Shown piece after piece: positions 17,693-27,438 of a DNA stretch of 64,000 nt; position 1 is the stretch's first letter; the number at the start of each line of letters is the position of its first letter. Origin of the DNA: Salinispora arenicola (GTDB lineage: Bacteria; Actinomycetota; Actinomycetes; Mycobacteriales; Micromonosporaceae); NCBI RefSeq assembly GCF_006716065.1, contig NZ_VFOL01000001.1, positions 1,860,001 through 1,924,000 of the forward strand, in the 5' to 3' direction. The notes beneath the pieces are model-generated. The model ran no database searches. It was not told the origin of the DNA and saw only the letters and a program-made list of their open reading frames with translations. Position numbers and translations under genes: made by a program.

Positions 17693-18556
17693 GTGTCAAC
17701 GCAGCTGCCCCGACTCCTCGCCGGCCTCGTCGACGATGCCGCGGTCTTCCCGCCCGGCAGCGCACCGTTGCCCGAGGCCGTCCCGGCGCACCGTCGGCAC
17801 CGCCTGTCCTGGTACGCCGAGTTGGTGGGCCCGCTGTTGGTGCCCGCCTCGGCGGTGGCTACCCGCGCGCTGCATCCCCTGGTGGACCCGGCCGATGACC
17901 TCGTGGTGGGGCTGATCGGCGACACCGGGCTGGACGGACTCCCGGCGGCACTGGCCGCAGTGCCACCCGGTGTCACGATCAGGCAGGTCGAGGTCGCCGT
18001 CGCCGTGCGCGGCGAGGACCCGCAGCCCGGCCTGACCACGCTGTTGGCGCTGGCCCGGAGCCTGGGTCAGCCCACCGTCTATGCCGAGATTCCGCTGGCC
18101 GTCGGCCTGATGGGGGCACTCGACCTGCTCGTCGGGGCCCGCGCTGCCGGGCTGCCGGTCGCCGCGAAGTTCCGGACCGGCGGGCCTGCCGCCGAGCTGT
18201 TCCCCACCCCCGCCGAGTTGGCCGCGGTGATCCATGCCTGTCAGCAGCGGAAGCTGCCGTTCAAGCTGACCGCCGGGCTGCACCACGCGGTGCGACACCT
18301 GGATCCGGCGACCGGCTTCACCCACCACGGCTTCGCCAACGTGCTCGCCGCCGCGCTCGTCGCCGCCGAGGAAGCCGGGGTGGAGCAGATCACCGAGTTG
18401 CTCACCACCACCGACCCACGGCCCCTGCTCGCGCCGATCGCGCAGGGGCTGGCGGCGGCGCGTCCACTGTGGGTCGGCTACGGCTCGTGCAGCATCCTGG
18501 AACCACTGACCGATCTGATCCAGCTTGGGCTGGTGAACGGGGGTACTGACACATGA
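17693..18556 (+). CDS. Conserved protein of unknown function in the homogentisate operon
   Basis: 287 residues; the GTG at 17693 gives VSTQLPRLLAGLVDDAAVFP as N-terminus. Alternating hydrophobic strands and helices (IRQVEVAVAV, LPVAAKFRTGG, LPFKLTAGLHHAVRH, HHGFANVLAAALVAAEE) look like an alpha/beta barrel with conserved Lys in VAAKFRTGG and FKLTAGLHH and a His pair. No family recognised. Its end overlaps the ATG of fahA by four bases, so it is translated with it. The pathway needs a maleylacetoacetate isomerase between HmgA and FahA and none is visible in the window; this gene is a candidate by position only. Confidence 0.75.
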   Translation: MSTQLPRLLAGLVDDAAVFPPGSAPLPEAVPAHRRHRLSWYAELVGPLLVPASAVATRALHPLVDPADDLVVGLIGDTGLDGLPAALAAVPPGVTIRQVEVAVAVRGEDPQPGLTTLLALARSLGQPTVYAEIPLAVGLMGALDLLVGARAAGLPVAAKFRTGGPAAELFPTPAELAAVIHACQQRKLPFKLTAGLHHAVRHLDPATGFTHHGFANVLAAALVAAEEAGVEQITELLTTTDPRPLLAPIAQGLAAARPLWVGYGSCSILEPLTDLIQLGLVNGGTDT

Positions 18557-19749
18557 CCTGGGTGACCGGCCTCGAGGGCTCGCCGTACGGGGTGCACAAC
18601 CTGCCGTACGGGGTGTTCCGCACCGCAGCCCGTGAGCCGCGGGTGGGCGTACGCGTCGGTGCCCACGTGCTCGACCTCGGCGGTGCGGAGCAGGCTGGTC
18701 TGGTGTTTGCCGCCGGCACGTTGGGCCGCCCCCGGCTGAACGACTTCATGGCGCTCGGTCGACCGCAGTGGACGGCGGTGCGGCAGCGGGTCACCGAGCT
18801 GCTCACCGACAGCGCCCACCGGGCAGCGGTCGAGCCGCTGCTCCTGCCGCTGCTGGACGTCGAGCTGCTGCTTCCCTTCGACGTGGCCGACTACGTCGAC
18901 TTCTACTCTTCCGAGCAGCACGCCACCAACGTCGGCAAAATCTTCCGCCCCGGTCAGCCACCGCTGTTGCCCAACTGGAAGCATCTGCCGATCGGCTACC
19001 ACGGCCGGGCCGGCACCGTCGTGGTCTCCGGCACCCCGATCGTCCGGCCGTGCGGCCAGCGGGCCACCCCGCAGGGCCCGGTCACCGGTGCCTCCGTCCG
19101 CCTCGACATCGAGGCGGAGGTCGGCTTCGTGGTGGGAGTGCCCAGCCCGCTGGGCCACCGCGCCGCAGCCGGCGACTTCGCCGACCACGTGTTCGGCGTG
19201 GTACTGGTCAACGACTGGTCCGCCCGGGACATCCAAGCGTGGGAGTACCAACCTCTCGGCCCGTTCCTCGGCAAGTCCTTTGCCACGTCGATCGCCGCCT
19301 GGGTGACGCCGCTGGAGGCTCTTGGCGCGGCGTTCGTACCAGCGCCGGACCAGGATCCGCCGGTCGCCGACTATCTGCGCGACGAGCCCCACCTCGGGTT
19401 GGACCTGCGTCTGTCGGTGGAGTGGAACGGTGAGCGGGTGAGCGAGCCACCGTTCGCCGCGATGTACTGGACGCCGGCACAGCAACTAGCCCACCTGACC
19501 ATCAACGGAGCCGCGTTGCGCACCGGTGACCTGTACGCCTCCGGCACCGTGTCCGGGGACGAGCGGCACCAGGTCGGTTCGTTCCTCGAGCTGACCTGGG
19601 GCGGTACGGAGCCCGTGCGAGTTGGCGGCGAGGAACGGATGTTCCTGGCGGACGGCGACACCGTCACCATCTCTGGTACCGCGCCCGGACCGGACGGTAC
19701 GACCGTCGGCCTCGGCGAGGTCACCGGCACCATCATCAGCCCCCGCTGA
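18553..19749 (+). CDS. fahA: Fumarylacetoacetase
   Basis: 398 residues, near family length. Hydrolyses fumarylacetoacetate to fumarate and acetoacetate, last step of tyrosine breakdown. Active-site and metal regions ADYVDFYSSEQHATNVG, PIGYHGRAGTVVVSG, EAEVGFVVG, VLVNDWSARDIQAWEY and NGAALRTGDLYASGTVSG are all there. Translationally coupled to the preceding gene (ATGA). Confidence 0.95.
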   Translation: MTWVTGLEGSPYGVHNLPYGVFRTAAREPRVGVRVGAHVLDLGGAEQAGLVFAAGTLGRPRLNDFMALGRPQWTAVRQRVTELLTDSAHRAAVEPLLLPLLDVELLLPFDVADYVDFYSSEQHATNVGKIFRPGQPPLLPNWKHLPIGYHGRAGTVVVSGTPIVRPCGQRATPQGPVTGASVRLDIEAEVGFVVGVPSPLGHRAAAGDFADHVFGVVLVNDWSARDIQAWEYQPLGPFLGKSFATSIAAWVTPLEALGAAFVPAPDQDPPVADYLRDEPHLGLDLRLSVEWNGERVSEPPFAAMYWTPAQQLAHLTINGAALRTGDLYASGTVSGDERHQVGSFLELTWGGTEPVRVGGEERMFLADGDTVTISGTAPGPDGTTVGLGEVTGTIISPR

Positions 19750-20002
19750 CCAGCAGGACGATCCTCCACGCCCGGTGCACCACCTTTGCTCGGCCGCCGG
19801 GCCGGTGCACCACCGCCGGCCGGGCACGCCTGTCCGTACCAACGGGCAACTCTCCGTCGGTGCGGGCGGATCGCACAGATCGTCCGACCGGAACATCCGC
19901 CTGTCACGTTGATCGACCGGATCCGTCGCCATGCCGCGCGGGCCTGGTCTCTCCTGGCCCGGCCCGACGGCCGGCTGGCGTCTCAGCGACAGGAGGGTGA
20001 GG

Positions 20003-20212
20003 ATGAACGATCTCCCGGGTGTGATCTGGCGATCCAGCAGCCGTTCCAACGACCAGGGGCTCTGTGTGGAGGTGGCCGACAACCTCGTCGACGTGCTCGG
20101 CGTGGTGGCCGTACGCGACTCGAAGGACAGGTCCGGCCCGGCCCTCGCGGTAGGGCGTCCGGGATGGGCGGCGTTCGTCCGTGCTGTCCGGGCCGGAGAA
20201 CTTGACAGCTGA
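20003..20212 (+). CDS. DUF397 small protein
   Basis: 69 residues; ATG at 20003 after GAGGGTGAGG. Contains the complete DUF397 pattern: WRSSSRSNDQGLCVEVAD, VVAVRDSKDRSGPALAV, then W..FV.AVRAGEL. These proteins normally follow an XRE regulator gene and act as its antagonist or partner in streptomycete development; here no such regulator gene is adjacent, so it is a solitary copy. The 250 bases before it contain a repeated GGTGCACCACC but no other gene. Confidence 0.85.
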   Translation: MNDLPGVIWRSSSRSNDQGLCVEVADNLVDVLGVVAVRDSKDRSGPALAVGRPGWAAFVRAVRAGELDS

Positions 20213-20312
20213 TGGTGGAGCGGCAGCACGGGGCACAGCATCCGAGTGGAAGCCGTTTGTGGGATCCCACACGGCGCTCACAGGGCGTACCGTCAACGCC
20301 ACGGGAGGTGGC

Positions 20313-20768
20313 ATGTCGCGGGTGACGGTCACGCGAACCATCGAGGCGCACGTGAGCGACGTGTGGCGTCTGCTCACCGATGTGACCGTCCGCACCGGCC
20401 GTGGCCAGGTGCTGACCACCGGCGAGTTCGGCCCCGGCACCGCGTGGCGGGAGGTCCGGTCCCAGCCGGACGGGTCGGCGTTGATCGAGGAGTTCGTTGT
20501 GGTCGCGGCCGAGCCCCCGCACCGGCTGGTGCTCAGTTCGCCGGGCACGGAGGTGGACTACCGGGTGACCTGGACGCTGTGCCCCGCCCGGCGCCGAGGC
20601 CAGTGCGGCACGGTGGTCACGGTCACGCAGGAGGCGATCGCCTCCACCGTCTTCGGCCGGATCGTCACGTTTCTTCTCGGCGGGCTTGCCGCCCGGACGG
20701 TCGAGAGAGCGCTGCGCCGGGATCTCGTTGAGCTCGCTGCCGCCACCCACACCGACACCGCCGCCTAG
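20313..20768 (+). CDS. SRPBCC-fold (START-like) protein
   Basis: 151 residues. ATG after GGGAGGTGGC. MSRVTVTRTIEAHVSDVWRL opening, FGPGTAWREVR and a C-terminal long helix (FLLGGLAARTVERALRRDL) are typical of polyketide cyclase/SRPBCC proteins that bind a hydrophobic ligand in a deep cavity. Ligand unknown; stand-alone gene. Confidence 0.75.
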   Translation: MSRVTVTRTIEAHVSDVWRLLTDVTVRTGRGQVLTTGEFGPGTAWREVRSQPDGSALIEEFVVVAAEPPHRLVLSSPGTEVDYRVTWTLCPARRRGQCGTVVTVTQEAIASTVFGRIVTFLLGGLAARTVERALRRDLVELAAATHTDTAA

Positions 20769-20870
20769 CCTGGCCGTACCCCATCGCCTGGCCGTTGCGT
20801 TGCCTGGCCGTTCCCGCGTCGCCTGGCCATTGCATTGCCTGGCCGGTGCTGCGTTGCCGGCCGTTCCTGT
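20769..20870 (+). repeat. Degenerate short repeats of GCCTGGCC(G/A)TT
   Basis: About five imperfect copies of a GCCTGGCCGTTGC-like unit, 16-19 bases apart, directly after the SRPBCC gene stop. Looks like a degenerate tandem array in the gap before the beta-propeller gene. Limits are approximate. Confidence 0.6.
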
Positions 20871-20965
20871 GACGCCTGAACCTGCGCCGGGGACGACCGG
20901 CCGGTCTGGTAGCCGCGCTGTGGCCGTGGGCCTCGCGCTGGGTAGGGTTCCGGGCGGAGGTGCGC

Positions 20966-22222
20966 ATGGGTTTCCCGACGGGTCGCCGGCTGTTCGTACT
21001 GGCGGCGGCGGTCGTGGTGTTGGTGGTGGTGACTGCGGCCACGGTTTACCGGGTGCTCGCCCCGGCCGAGGTCAGCACGCCGGCGGCCGGGACCTACCCC
21101 ACCGCTCCGGCCTGGGACCCAGCCCCGGGTGTCATCGCCCGGCTGCCGGCGGCCCCGCTGGTGGTGGACGGTCGGATCCGGGTGTACGCAGCCCAGCGCC
21201 AGGTCTACGCCGACCTGCCGGTGACACACCAACACCGGAGCACCCCGTACTGGTCCTACCGCCGCTGGCCTGCCGAGCTGGTCGGCGTCGTGGCCAGCGG
21301 TCACACCGTCGTGACCCGCTGGTCCGACGGCCGGATAGTGACGCTGGACGGGCATACCGGGCGGGTGACCTGGCAAGCTGAGGGGCCGGTGCCGGAGCGT
21401 GATGCGGCGGCCCGGTATACCGGTGCGACATCCGTGTGGAACCCGGACGGGCTCTTCGTCAGCCCAGCCGAGGGCACGGAGGTGGTGTTGTCCGCCGGCA
21501 GCGGTGCCCTGGCCGGATGGGACCTGGCCGACGGGCAGCGACTCTGGCGCTCCGAGGTCGGGGAGGGCTGTCACCGGGCGGTCGGCACCACGACGGCGGG
21601 CGGGCTGGTGAGCCTCGACTCGTGCGGTGCCGAGGCGACCGTTGACGTTCGGGACGCGGCGACCGGCAGGGTTGACCGCTGGCGTCCGCCCGGCGCGAGC
21701 ACGACGCTGGCCGCCACCCCGCTCGGTTGTCACGCCGGCCGATCCGGTTGCGCCGGCCTGCGCACGGCCGCCGGCCCGGGCGACGACGCGGCTCGGGGCT
21801 GGCTGTTCGGCGACGGGGAGCCGGTGGCGGCACCGGTGCTGGACCGGACCGACACCGTGCTCGCCGGTGGTATCGCGGTCGGGACACTCGATGGCGTGCT
21901 GGTGGGCCGCGACGCCCGGACGGGGGCCGAGCGGTGGCGCCGCGAGGATGTGGACGGTGCCCGGGTGCTCGCGGCGGAACCGGACCGCGTACACCTGGTG
22001 ACCGACAGGAACGACCTGGTGACGCTCGATTCGGCCAACGGGGATCAACGATCCCGATTCGTGCTCACCCTCGGTACCGACGGGACGTCGTGGGCCCCGG
22101 GCGCGACGTACGCGGTCGACGGTTACCTGGCGGTCGAGCGGCTCCGCGTCCCGGTCGCCTCGGAAGCGGACGACCAGCGCTACTTCTTCACCTCGCGGCC
22201 GGTCCTGCTCGCCGCGACCTGA
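20966..22222 (+). CDS. Membrane-anchored PQQ-type beta-propeller protein
   Basis: 418 residues from the ATG at 20966 (GGAGG 5 bases before; a GTG lies two codons earlier). N-terminal anchor RLFVLAAAVVVLVVVTAAT, then repeated blades of the kind DGRIVTLDGHTGRVTWQAEG, ALAGWDLADGQRLWRSEVGE, and GVLVGRDARTGAERWRREDV, i.e. a PQQ-like eight-bladed repeat without clear PQQ catalytic residues. Extracytoplasmic, function unknown. Shares layout with the protein at 28806-30233. Confidence 0.75.
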   Translation: MGFPTGRRLFVLAAAVVVLVVVTAATVYRVLAPAEVSTPAAGTYPTAPAWDPAPGVIARLPAAPLVVDGRIRVYAAQRQVYADLPVTHQHRSTPYWSYRRWPAELVGVVASGHTVVTRWSDGRIVTLDGHTGRVTWQAEGPVPERDAAARYTGATSVWNPDGLFVSPAEGTEVVLSAGSGALAGWDLADGQRLWRSEVGEGCHRAVGTTTAGGLVSLDSCGAEATVDVRDAATGRVDRWRPPGASTTLAATPLGCHAGRSGCAGLRTAAGPGDDAARGWLFGDGEPVAAPVLDRTDTVLAGGIAVGTLDGVLVGRDARTGAERWRREDVDGARVLAAEPDRVHLVTDRNDLVTLDSANGDQRSRFVLTLGTDGTSWAPGATYAVDGYLAVERLRVPVASEADDQRYFFTSRPVLLAAT

Positions 22223-22231
22223 CGGCTGCAG

Positions 22232-22259
22232 CCGACCTGACGGCTGACCGTCAGGTCGG
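22232..22259. terminator. Bidirectional hairpin terminator
   Basis: Perfect 12-base stem CCGACCTGACGG / CCGTCAGGTCGG with a four-base CTGA loop, between the convergent beta-propeller gene and the aminotransferase gene. No U-tract, as often in actinobacteria. Confidence 0.85.
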
Positions 22260-22282
22260 ACCTGCCGTGGAACCGGTGCGGC

Positions 22283-23386
22283 TCAGCCGAGCGCGGCTTC
22301 CGCCGCCGCGAGGAAGGCATCGTTCTCGGCCGGGGTGCCGATGGTGACCCGGACTCCGTCGCCCGGGAAGGGCCGCACGATCACGCCGCGCGACTCGCAG
22401 GCCCTGCCGAAGTCCACCGCCCGGTCCCCCAGCGGCAGCCAGACGAAATTGGCCTGGCTGCTCGGCAAATCCGGGACCAGCTTGCGTAGCGTCTCGGTGA
22501 CCCGGTCCCGTTCGGCCACGACCAGGGCGCAGCGTCGCCGCACCTCGTCGGCCTGCGCGAGTGCGGCGAGCGCGCCGGCCTGTGCGGCCACGCTGGCGGA
22601 GAACGGCGTGACTACCTTCCGGATGGCCGCGGCCACCTCCGGCTGGGCGACCAGGAAGCCGATCCGCAGCCCGGCCAGGCCCCATGCCTTCGACAGCGTC
22701 CGCAGCACCGCCACGTTGGGCCGGTCCGCGTAGCCGAGGCCGTCCGGCACCTCCGGGTCGGTCACGAACTCCCGGTATGCCTCGTCGATGACCACCAGCA
22801 CGTCGTCGGGCACCACGTCGAGGAAGCGTTCCAGTTCGGTTCGCCGCACAGCGGTGCCGGTCGGATTGTTCGGATTGCAGATCAGGACCATCCGGGTCCG
22901 GTCGGTCACGGCCGCGGCCATTGCGGTCAGGTCGTGCCCGTGTCCAGCGTCGTTGCTGACCCGTACGCTGGTCGCCCCGTTGGTCGCCGCGATGATCGGG
23001 TACGCCTCGAACGAACGCCAGGAGTACACCAACTCGTCGCCGGGCAGGCAGGTGGCCCGGACCAGGTGGTCGGCCAGCGCCACCGAGCCGCAGCCGGTGG
23101 CGATCCGTGCGGCGTCCACCGCGTACCGCTCGGCAAGGGCGTCGCGCAGCGCCACCACGCCCATGTCCGGGTACCGGTGGGCGCCCGTAGCGGCCTCCGT
23201 CACCGCCGCCACCACGCCGGGCAGCGGGCCGTACGGCACCTCGTTGCTGGCCAGCTTGATCGCCTCGGGCAGACCCAGCTCACGGGCCAGGTCAGCCGGG
23301 CTGCGACCAGGCACGTAGCTGGGCAGTACGTCCAGATCAGCGCGGGTGAGTCGGGGTGCCGGCTGGTGCTTTCCGGTATCGGTCAT
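22283..23386 (-). CDS. HisC-like PLP aminotransferase (histidinol-phosphate or aromatic)
   Basis: 367 residues, fold type I class I/II aminotransferase. KLASNEVPYGPLPGV (HisC mark), ICNPNNPTGT, VVIDEAYREF and the PLP lysine in RTLSKAWGLAGLRIGF are visible. ATG at 23386 overlaps the stop of the RDD protein (ATGA). HisC proteins and the actinobacterial 'Pat' aromatic aminotransferases cannot be separated by eye. No his genes are nearby while hppD is, so transamination of tyrosine or phenylalanine to the ketoacid used by HppD is plausible. Confidence 0.88.
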   Translation of the reverse strand: MTDTGKHQPAPRLTRADLDVLPSYVPGRSPADLARELGLPEAIKLASNEVPYGPLPGVVAAVTEAATGAHRYPDMGVVALRDALAERYAVDAARIATGCGSVALADHLVRATCLPGDELVYSWRSFEAYPIIAATNGATSVRVSNDAGHGHDLTAMAAAVTDRTRMVLICNPNNPTGTAVRRTELERFLDVVPDDVLVVIDEAYREFVTDPEVPDGLGYADRPNVAVLRTLSKAWGLAGLRIGFLVAQPEVAAAIRKVVTPFSASVAAQAGALAALAQADEVRRRCALVVAERDRVTETLRKLVPDLPSSQANFVWLPLGDRAVDFGRACESRGVIVRPFPGDGVRVTIGTPAENDAFLAAAEAALG

Positions 23387-24357
23387 GGGGATTCTCCCGG
23401 GGGTGCGGGGCGGTCGTGCGGGACGGGGGTGCGGGGCAGCTGGACCACCACGGTCTGCGCCCGTTTGTCGTGCAGGGCCTGCCGGAGCGGACGGTCGAAC
23501 AGCGCGGAGATGGCATCGATGAGCTGCAACAGAAGGCCGATGCCGCAGCACCACCAGAGCAGGGTGGGCAGGCCGAGGGTGTTCCAGCGACGGAGGGCCC
23601 GGCCGAAACCCAGCGGGGCGGCGGTGCTCACCGGTAGCACCTTAAGGCGCATCACCCGCTTGCCGAAGGTCTGCCCGCGGCTGGCCATCGACGGGACCTC
23701 GTAGGCCAACCAGAGTGCCGTGGCGATCAACAGGATCGCGATCTGGAGGCTGCTGGCCTGCTCACCGGCCGGCGGTAGCGGCTCGGTGGTGCGTTCCTGG
23801 TTGCTGATCCGGCTCCACAACTCGGCGACCGGCGGGGACATCTCCCGGATGTACTGCTGCACGAACCAGAAGTTCACCACCACGTTCAGCGCGAGAACGA
23901 CGGCGATGTCGATGAGGCGGGCCACCAGGCGGGCCCCGTACCCGGCCAGCGGCAACCCGTGTGGGCGGGGCTCCACCGGCCGGCCGGGCCAGGTCGGGTA
24001 CGGCGGACCCGGTGGTGGGCCGGACGCCGAGGCAGGGTACGGACCCACCGGCGTGCCGGGCGGCATGCCGTGTCCCGGTGGTGGCGCGGCGCCGTACCCC
24101 GGCGGTGGGGCCCCGTGTCCCGGTGGGGCGTCGTAACCGGCGGGGGCGACGGGATCGCCGGCGGGTACGGGCGGCCCGCCGGGCGCCGGCCCCGGTGCCG
24201 GCCTGGGCTCGGTGGCCGGCTCGGGCTCGGGCGGCGGTGGACCCGCCGGGGGTGTGGCCTCGGCCGGGATGGGCGCACCGAGCCAACCCTCGCCGTCCCA
24301 GTACCGCTGGGTGTCCGGATCGGCGGGGTCCCGATACCAGCCGGGTGCGACGCTCAC
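23383..24357 (-). CDS. RDD-family membrane protein with DUF2510 N-terminus
   Basis: 324 residues. N-terminal DUF2510 motif APGWYRDPADPDTQRYWDGE, a Pro/Gly-rich low-complexity stretch (about 35-130), then an RDD domain starting YGARLVARLIDIAVVLAL with three membrane helices and a late RRWNTLGLP loop. Ends four bases into the aminotransferase gene. RDD proteins are assumed to be transport or ion-related; role here unknown. Confidence 0.8.
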   Translation of the reverse strand: MSVAPGWYRDPADPDTQRYWDGEGWLGAPIPAEATPPAGPPPPEPEPATEPRPAPGPAPGGPPVPAGDPVAPAGYDAPPGHGAPPPGYGAAPPPGHGMPPGTPVGPYPASASGPPPGPPYPTWPGRPVEPRPHGLPLAGYGARLVARLIDIAVVLALNVVVNFWFVQQYIREMSPPVAELWSRISNQERTTEPLPPAGEQASSLQIAILLIATALWLAYEVPSMASRGQTFGKRVMRLKVLPVSTAAPLGFGRALRRWNTLGLPTLLWWCCGIGLLLQLIDAISALFDRPLRQALHDKRAQTVVVQLPRTPVPHDRPAPPGESP

Positions 24358-24453
24358 CGCGCCACCTCGTTGTGCTCGCTCACCTGGACACCTTAACGAC
24401 GGTGCTTTCGGGGTCGGGGCAGGCGGCCACCGGGCTGACCGCCGCCCCCGGTG

Positions 24454-25704
<1,251 letters not shown>

Positions 25705-25810
25705 CTAGTCAGTGCCGTGCTCTTCCCGTGAATATCGCTGTGCCCCGGGCCACTGAGCAACTGTCGTCGATCTGGCTGGTCAGGTTGCACAAGCGGTAGG
25801 GTTCTACCCC

Positions 25811-26347
25811 ATGAACACTGGTCATCCTGTGCAGCTCGATGACCTCGACGTCGGCCTGATCGAGCTGCTGGCCGAGGAGCCGCGGATCGGCGTGCTGGAG
25901 TGCTCCCGCCGCCTTGGGGTGGCCCGGGGCACCGCGCAGGCGCGGCTGGACAAGCTGATCGCACGAGGGGTGATCGACGGGTTCGGCCCAGAGGTGTCAC
26001 CTGCCGCCATCGGCTTCGGGGTGACCAGCTTCGTCACTCTGGAGATCAGCCAACGACACGGGCGCGACCCGGTCGCCGCCCACCTGGCAGCGATCCCGGA
26101 GGTGCTTGAGGCACATACCATCACCGGCTCTGGTGACCTGCTCTGCCGGATCGTGGCCCGCTCCAACGCGGACCTGCAACGGGTGATCGACCAGATCGTG
26201 TCGCACGAGAGCATCCGACGTGCCTCGACGATCATCGCCCTGGCCGAGCAGATCCCGCGCAGGGTTCTTCCCCTGCTCCGCTCCGCGGTGCAGGCGGGGC
26301 CGCCATCGACGGCTGCGGAGGAGCAGGGGGATTCTCCTGGCTGCTGA
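25811..26347 (+). CDS. Lrp/AsnC-family transcriptional regulator
   Basis: 178 residues. N-terminal winged HTH (LDDLDVGLIELLAEEPRIGV, RRLGVARGTAQARLDKLIARG) and C-terminal RAM ligand domain (HTITGSGDLLCRIVARSNADL). Such proteins sense amino acids; divergent from hppD, so control of tyrosine degradation by an aromatic amino acid is likely. The C-terminal 20 residues are extra. Confidence 0.88.
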   Translation: MNTGHPVQLDDLDVGLIELLAEEPRIGVLECSRRLGVARGTAQARLDKLIARGVIDGFGPEVSPAAIGFGVTSFVTLEISQRHGRDPVAAHLAAIPEVLEAHTITGSGDLLCRIVARSNADLQRVIDQIVSHESIRRASTIIALAEQIPRRVLPLLRSAVQAGPPSTAAEEQGDSPGC

Positions 26348-26384
26348 TCCCGCGCCGAGGGCTCGTCCGCGCCCGGGGGTCCGC

Positions 26385-27374
26385 TCATCCGCTTTCGGCG
26401 AGTGCGTCCCCCAGCGAGGTACGGCGGTAGCGGACCGTTCGGCCGGCACGGGCGCGGGTCACCAGGCCGGCGTCGCGCAGCACGGCCAGGTGGTCACCGA
26501 CGCCGCCCAGGCTCAGGCCGAGTTGCGCGACGAGTTGGCTGGTCGTCGCGGGGGCCACCAGGGTGCGCAGCACCGCCGCGCGGGCCCGACCGATCAGCCG
26601 GTCCAGTGCGTCTGCCGGCCGCGTCGGGTCGGGCGGCCCGAGCAGTTCGGCGACCCCGGCGGCCGGGTAGACGATCGCGTACGGTCCGGGCTGCTCGACG
26701 TAGCACATCAGGGAGCCGAACACGGTGGGAACGAACAGCATCCCGCGCCCGGTCAAGGGGTACGTCCGCAGGTCCCGGTCGGCGATGTCGAGAAAGCCGA
26801 CCGCCGGGCCGGGAACCCAGCGCAGCCGGGGGTCCAGGTCCGCGACCGCCGCGCCCCAGCCGTATGCGAGCAACCGCCCGGCCCGGTACAGCAGGTCCCG
26901 CTCCAGGATGGCCCGTAGGCGCTGCCAGTCCGGCTCGACCAGCGTGACCCAGGCCGCCTCGATCCCGTCGGCGAGTTGGTCCACCACGTCCGGCGATTCG
27001 TAGATCCGACGGGCGTTCGCCGGTGGGGTTCGGTGGCCGGCGAGGTTGCGGGCCAGTTCGTCGCGGGCCCGCGCCAGTGGAGTCGACCGGACGATGGCGA
27101 GTTCGTCGGTGAAGTCCCGCGCCGTGCCGTCCGGTGGTGGTTGGAGGAAGTCCGCGTTGTACGCGCCTCGACGCTGCAACGCCAGCAGCGCGTCGACCGC
27201 CGGCACGGTTCGCCGCAGCAGGTCGAATGTCGGACGGGCCCGTGTCACCCACGGTGTCAGTCCGGTGACCGTGTTCTGCCCGGCGCAGAGCCGCAGCGCC
27301 GACATCGCTTCCCCGAGTGGGGAGATGGCGTACCGGCTCACCGCCACGTCTGCCGAGGTCACCTCGATCCGCAT
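26385..27374 (-). CDS. ArsR-type HTH regulator with N-terminal DUF5937-like domain
   Basis: 329 residues from the ATG at 27374. The C-terminal 90 residues form a winged HTH (RTLVAPATTSQLVAQLGLSL, VGDHLAVLRDAGLVTRARAG), and the N-terminal 230 residues are the DUF5937-type ligand or dimer domain found in actinobacterial ArsR proteins. Faces an MFS exporter gene 64 bases away in the opposite direction, so it probably represses the exporter. Stops near the Lrp gene end. Confidence 0.82.
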   Translation of the reverse strand: MRIEVTSADVAVSRYAISPLGEAMSALRLCAGQNTVTGLTPWVTRARPTFDLLRRTVPAVDALLALQRRGAYNADFLQPPPDGTARDFTDELAIVRSTPLARARDELARNLAGHRTPPANARRIYESPDVVDQLADGIEAAWVTLVEPDWQRLRAILERDLLYRAGRLLAYGWGAAVADLDPRLRWVPGPAVGFLDIADRDLRTYPLTGRGMLFVPTVFGSLMCYVEQPGPYAIVYPAAGVAELLGPPDPTRPADALDRLIGRARAAVLRTLVAPATTSQLVAQLGLSLGGVGDHLAVLRDAGLVTRARAGRTVRYRRTSLGDALAESG

Positions 27375-27438
27375 GCCATTCCTTTCGCTGGTGAGCGAAA
27401 GGATAGTCCGCCCCTGAGCCCGCCCACACACTTACCGG

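Noticed and set aside
20765..22048. Long minus-strand frame opposite the beta-propeller gene
   Set aside because: No motifs, Arg/Gly/His-rich shadow of the sense gene.
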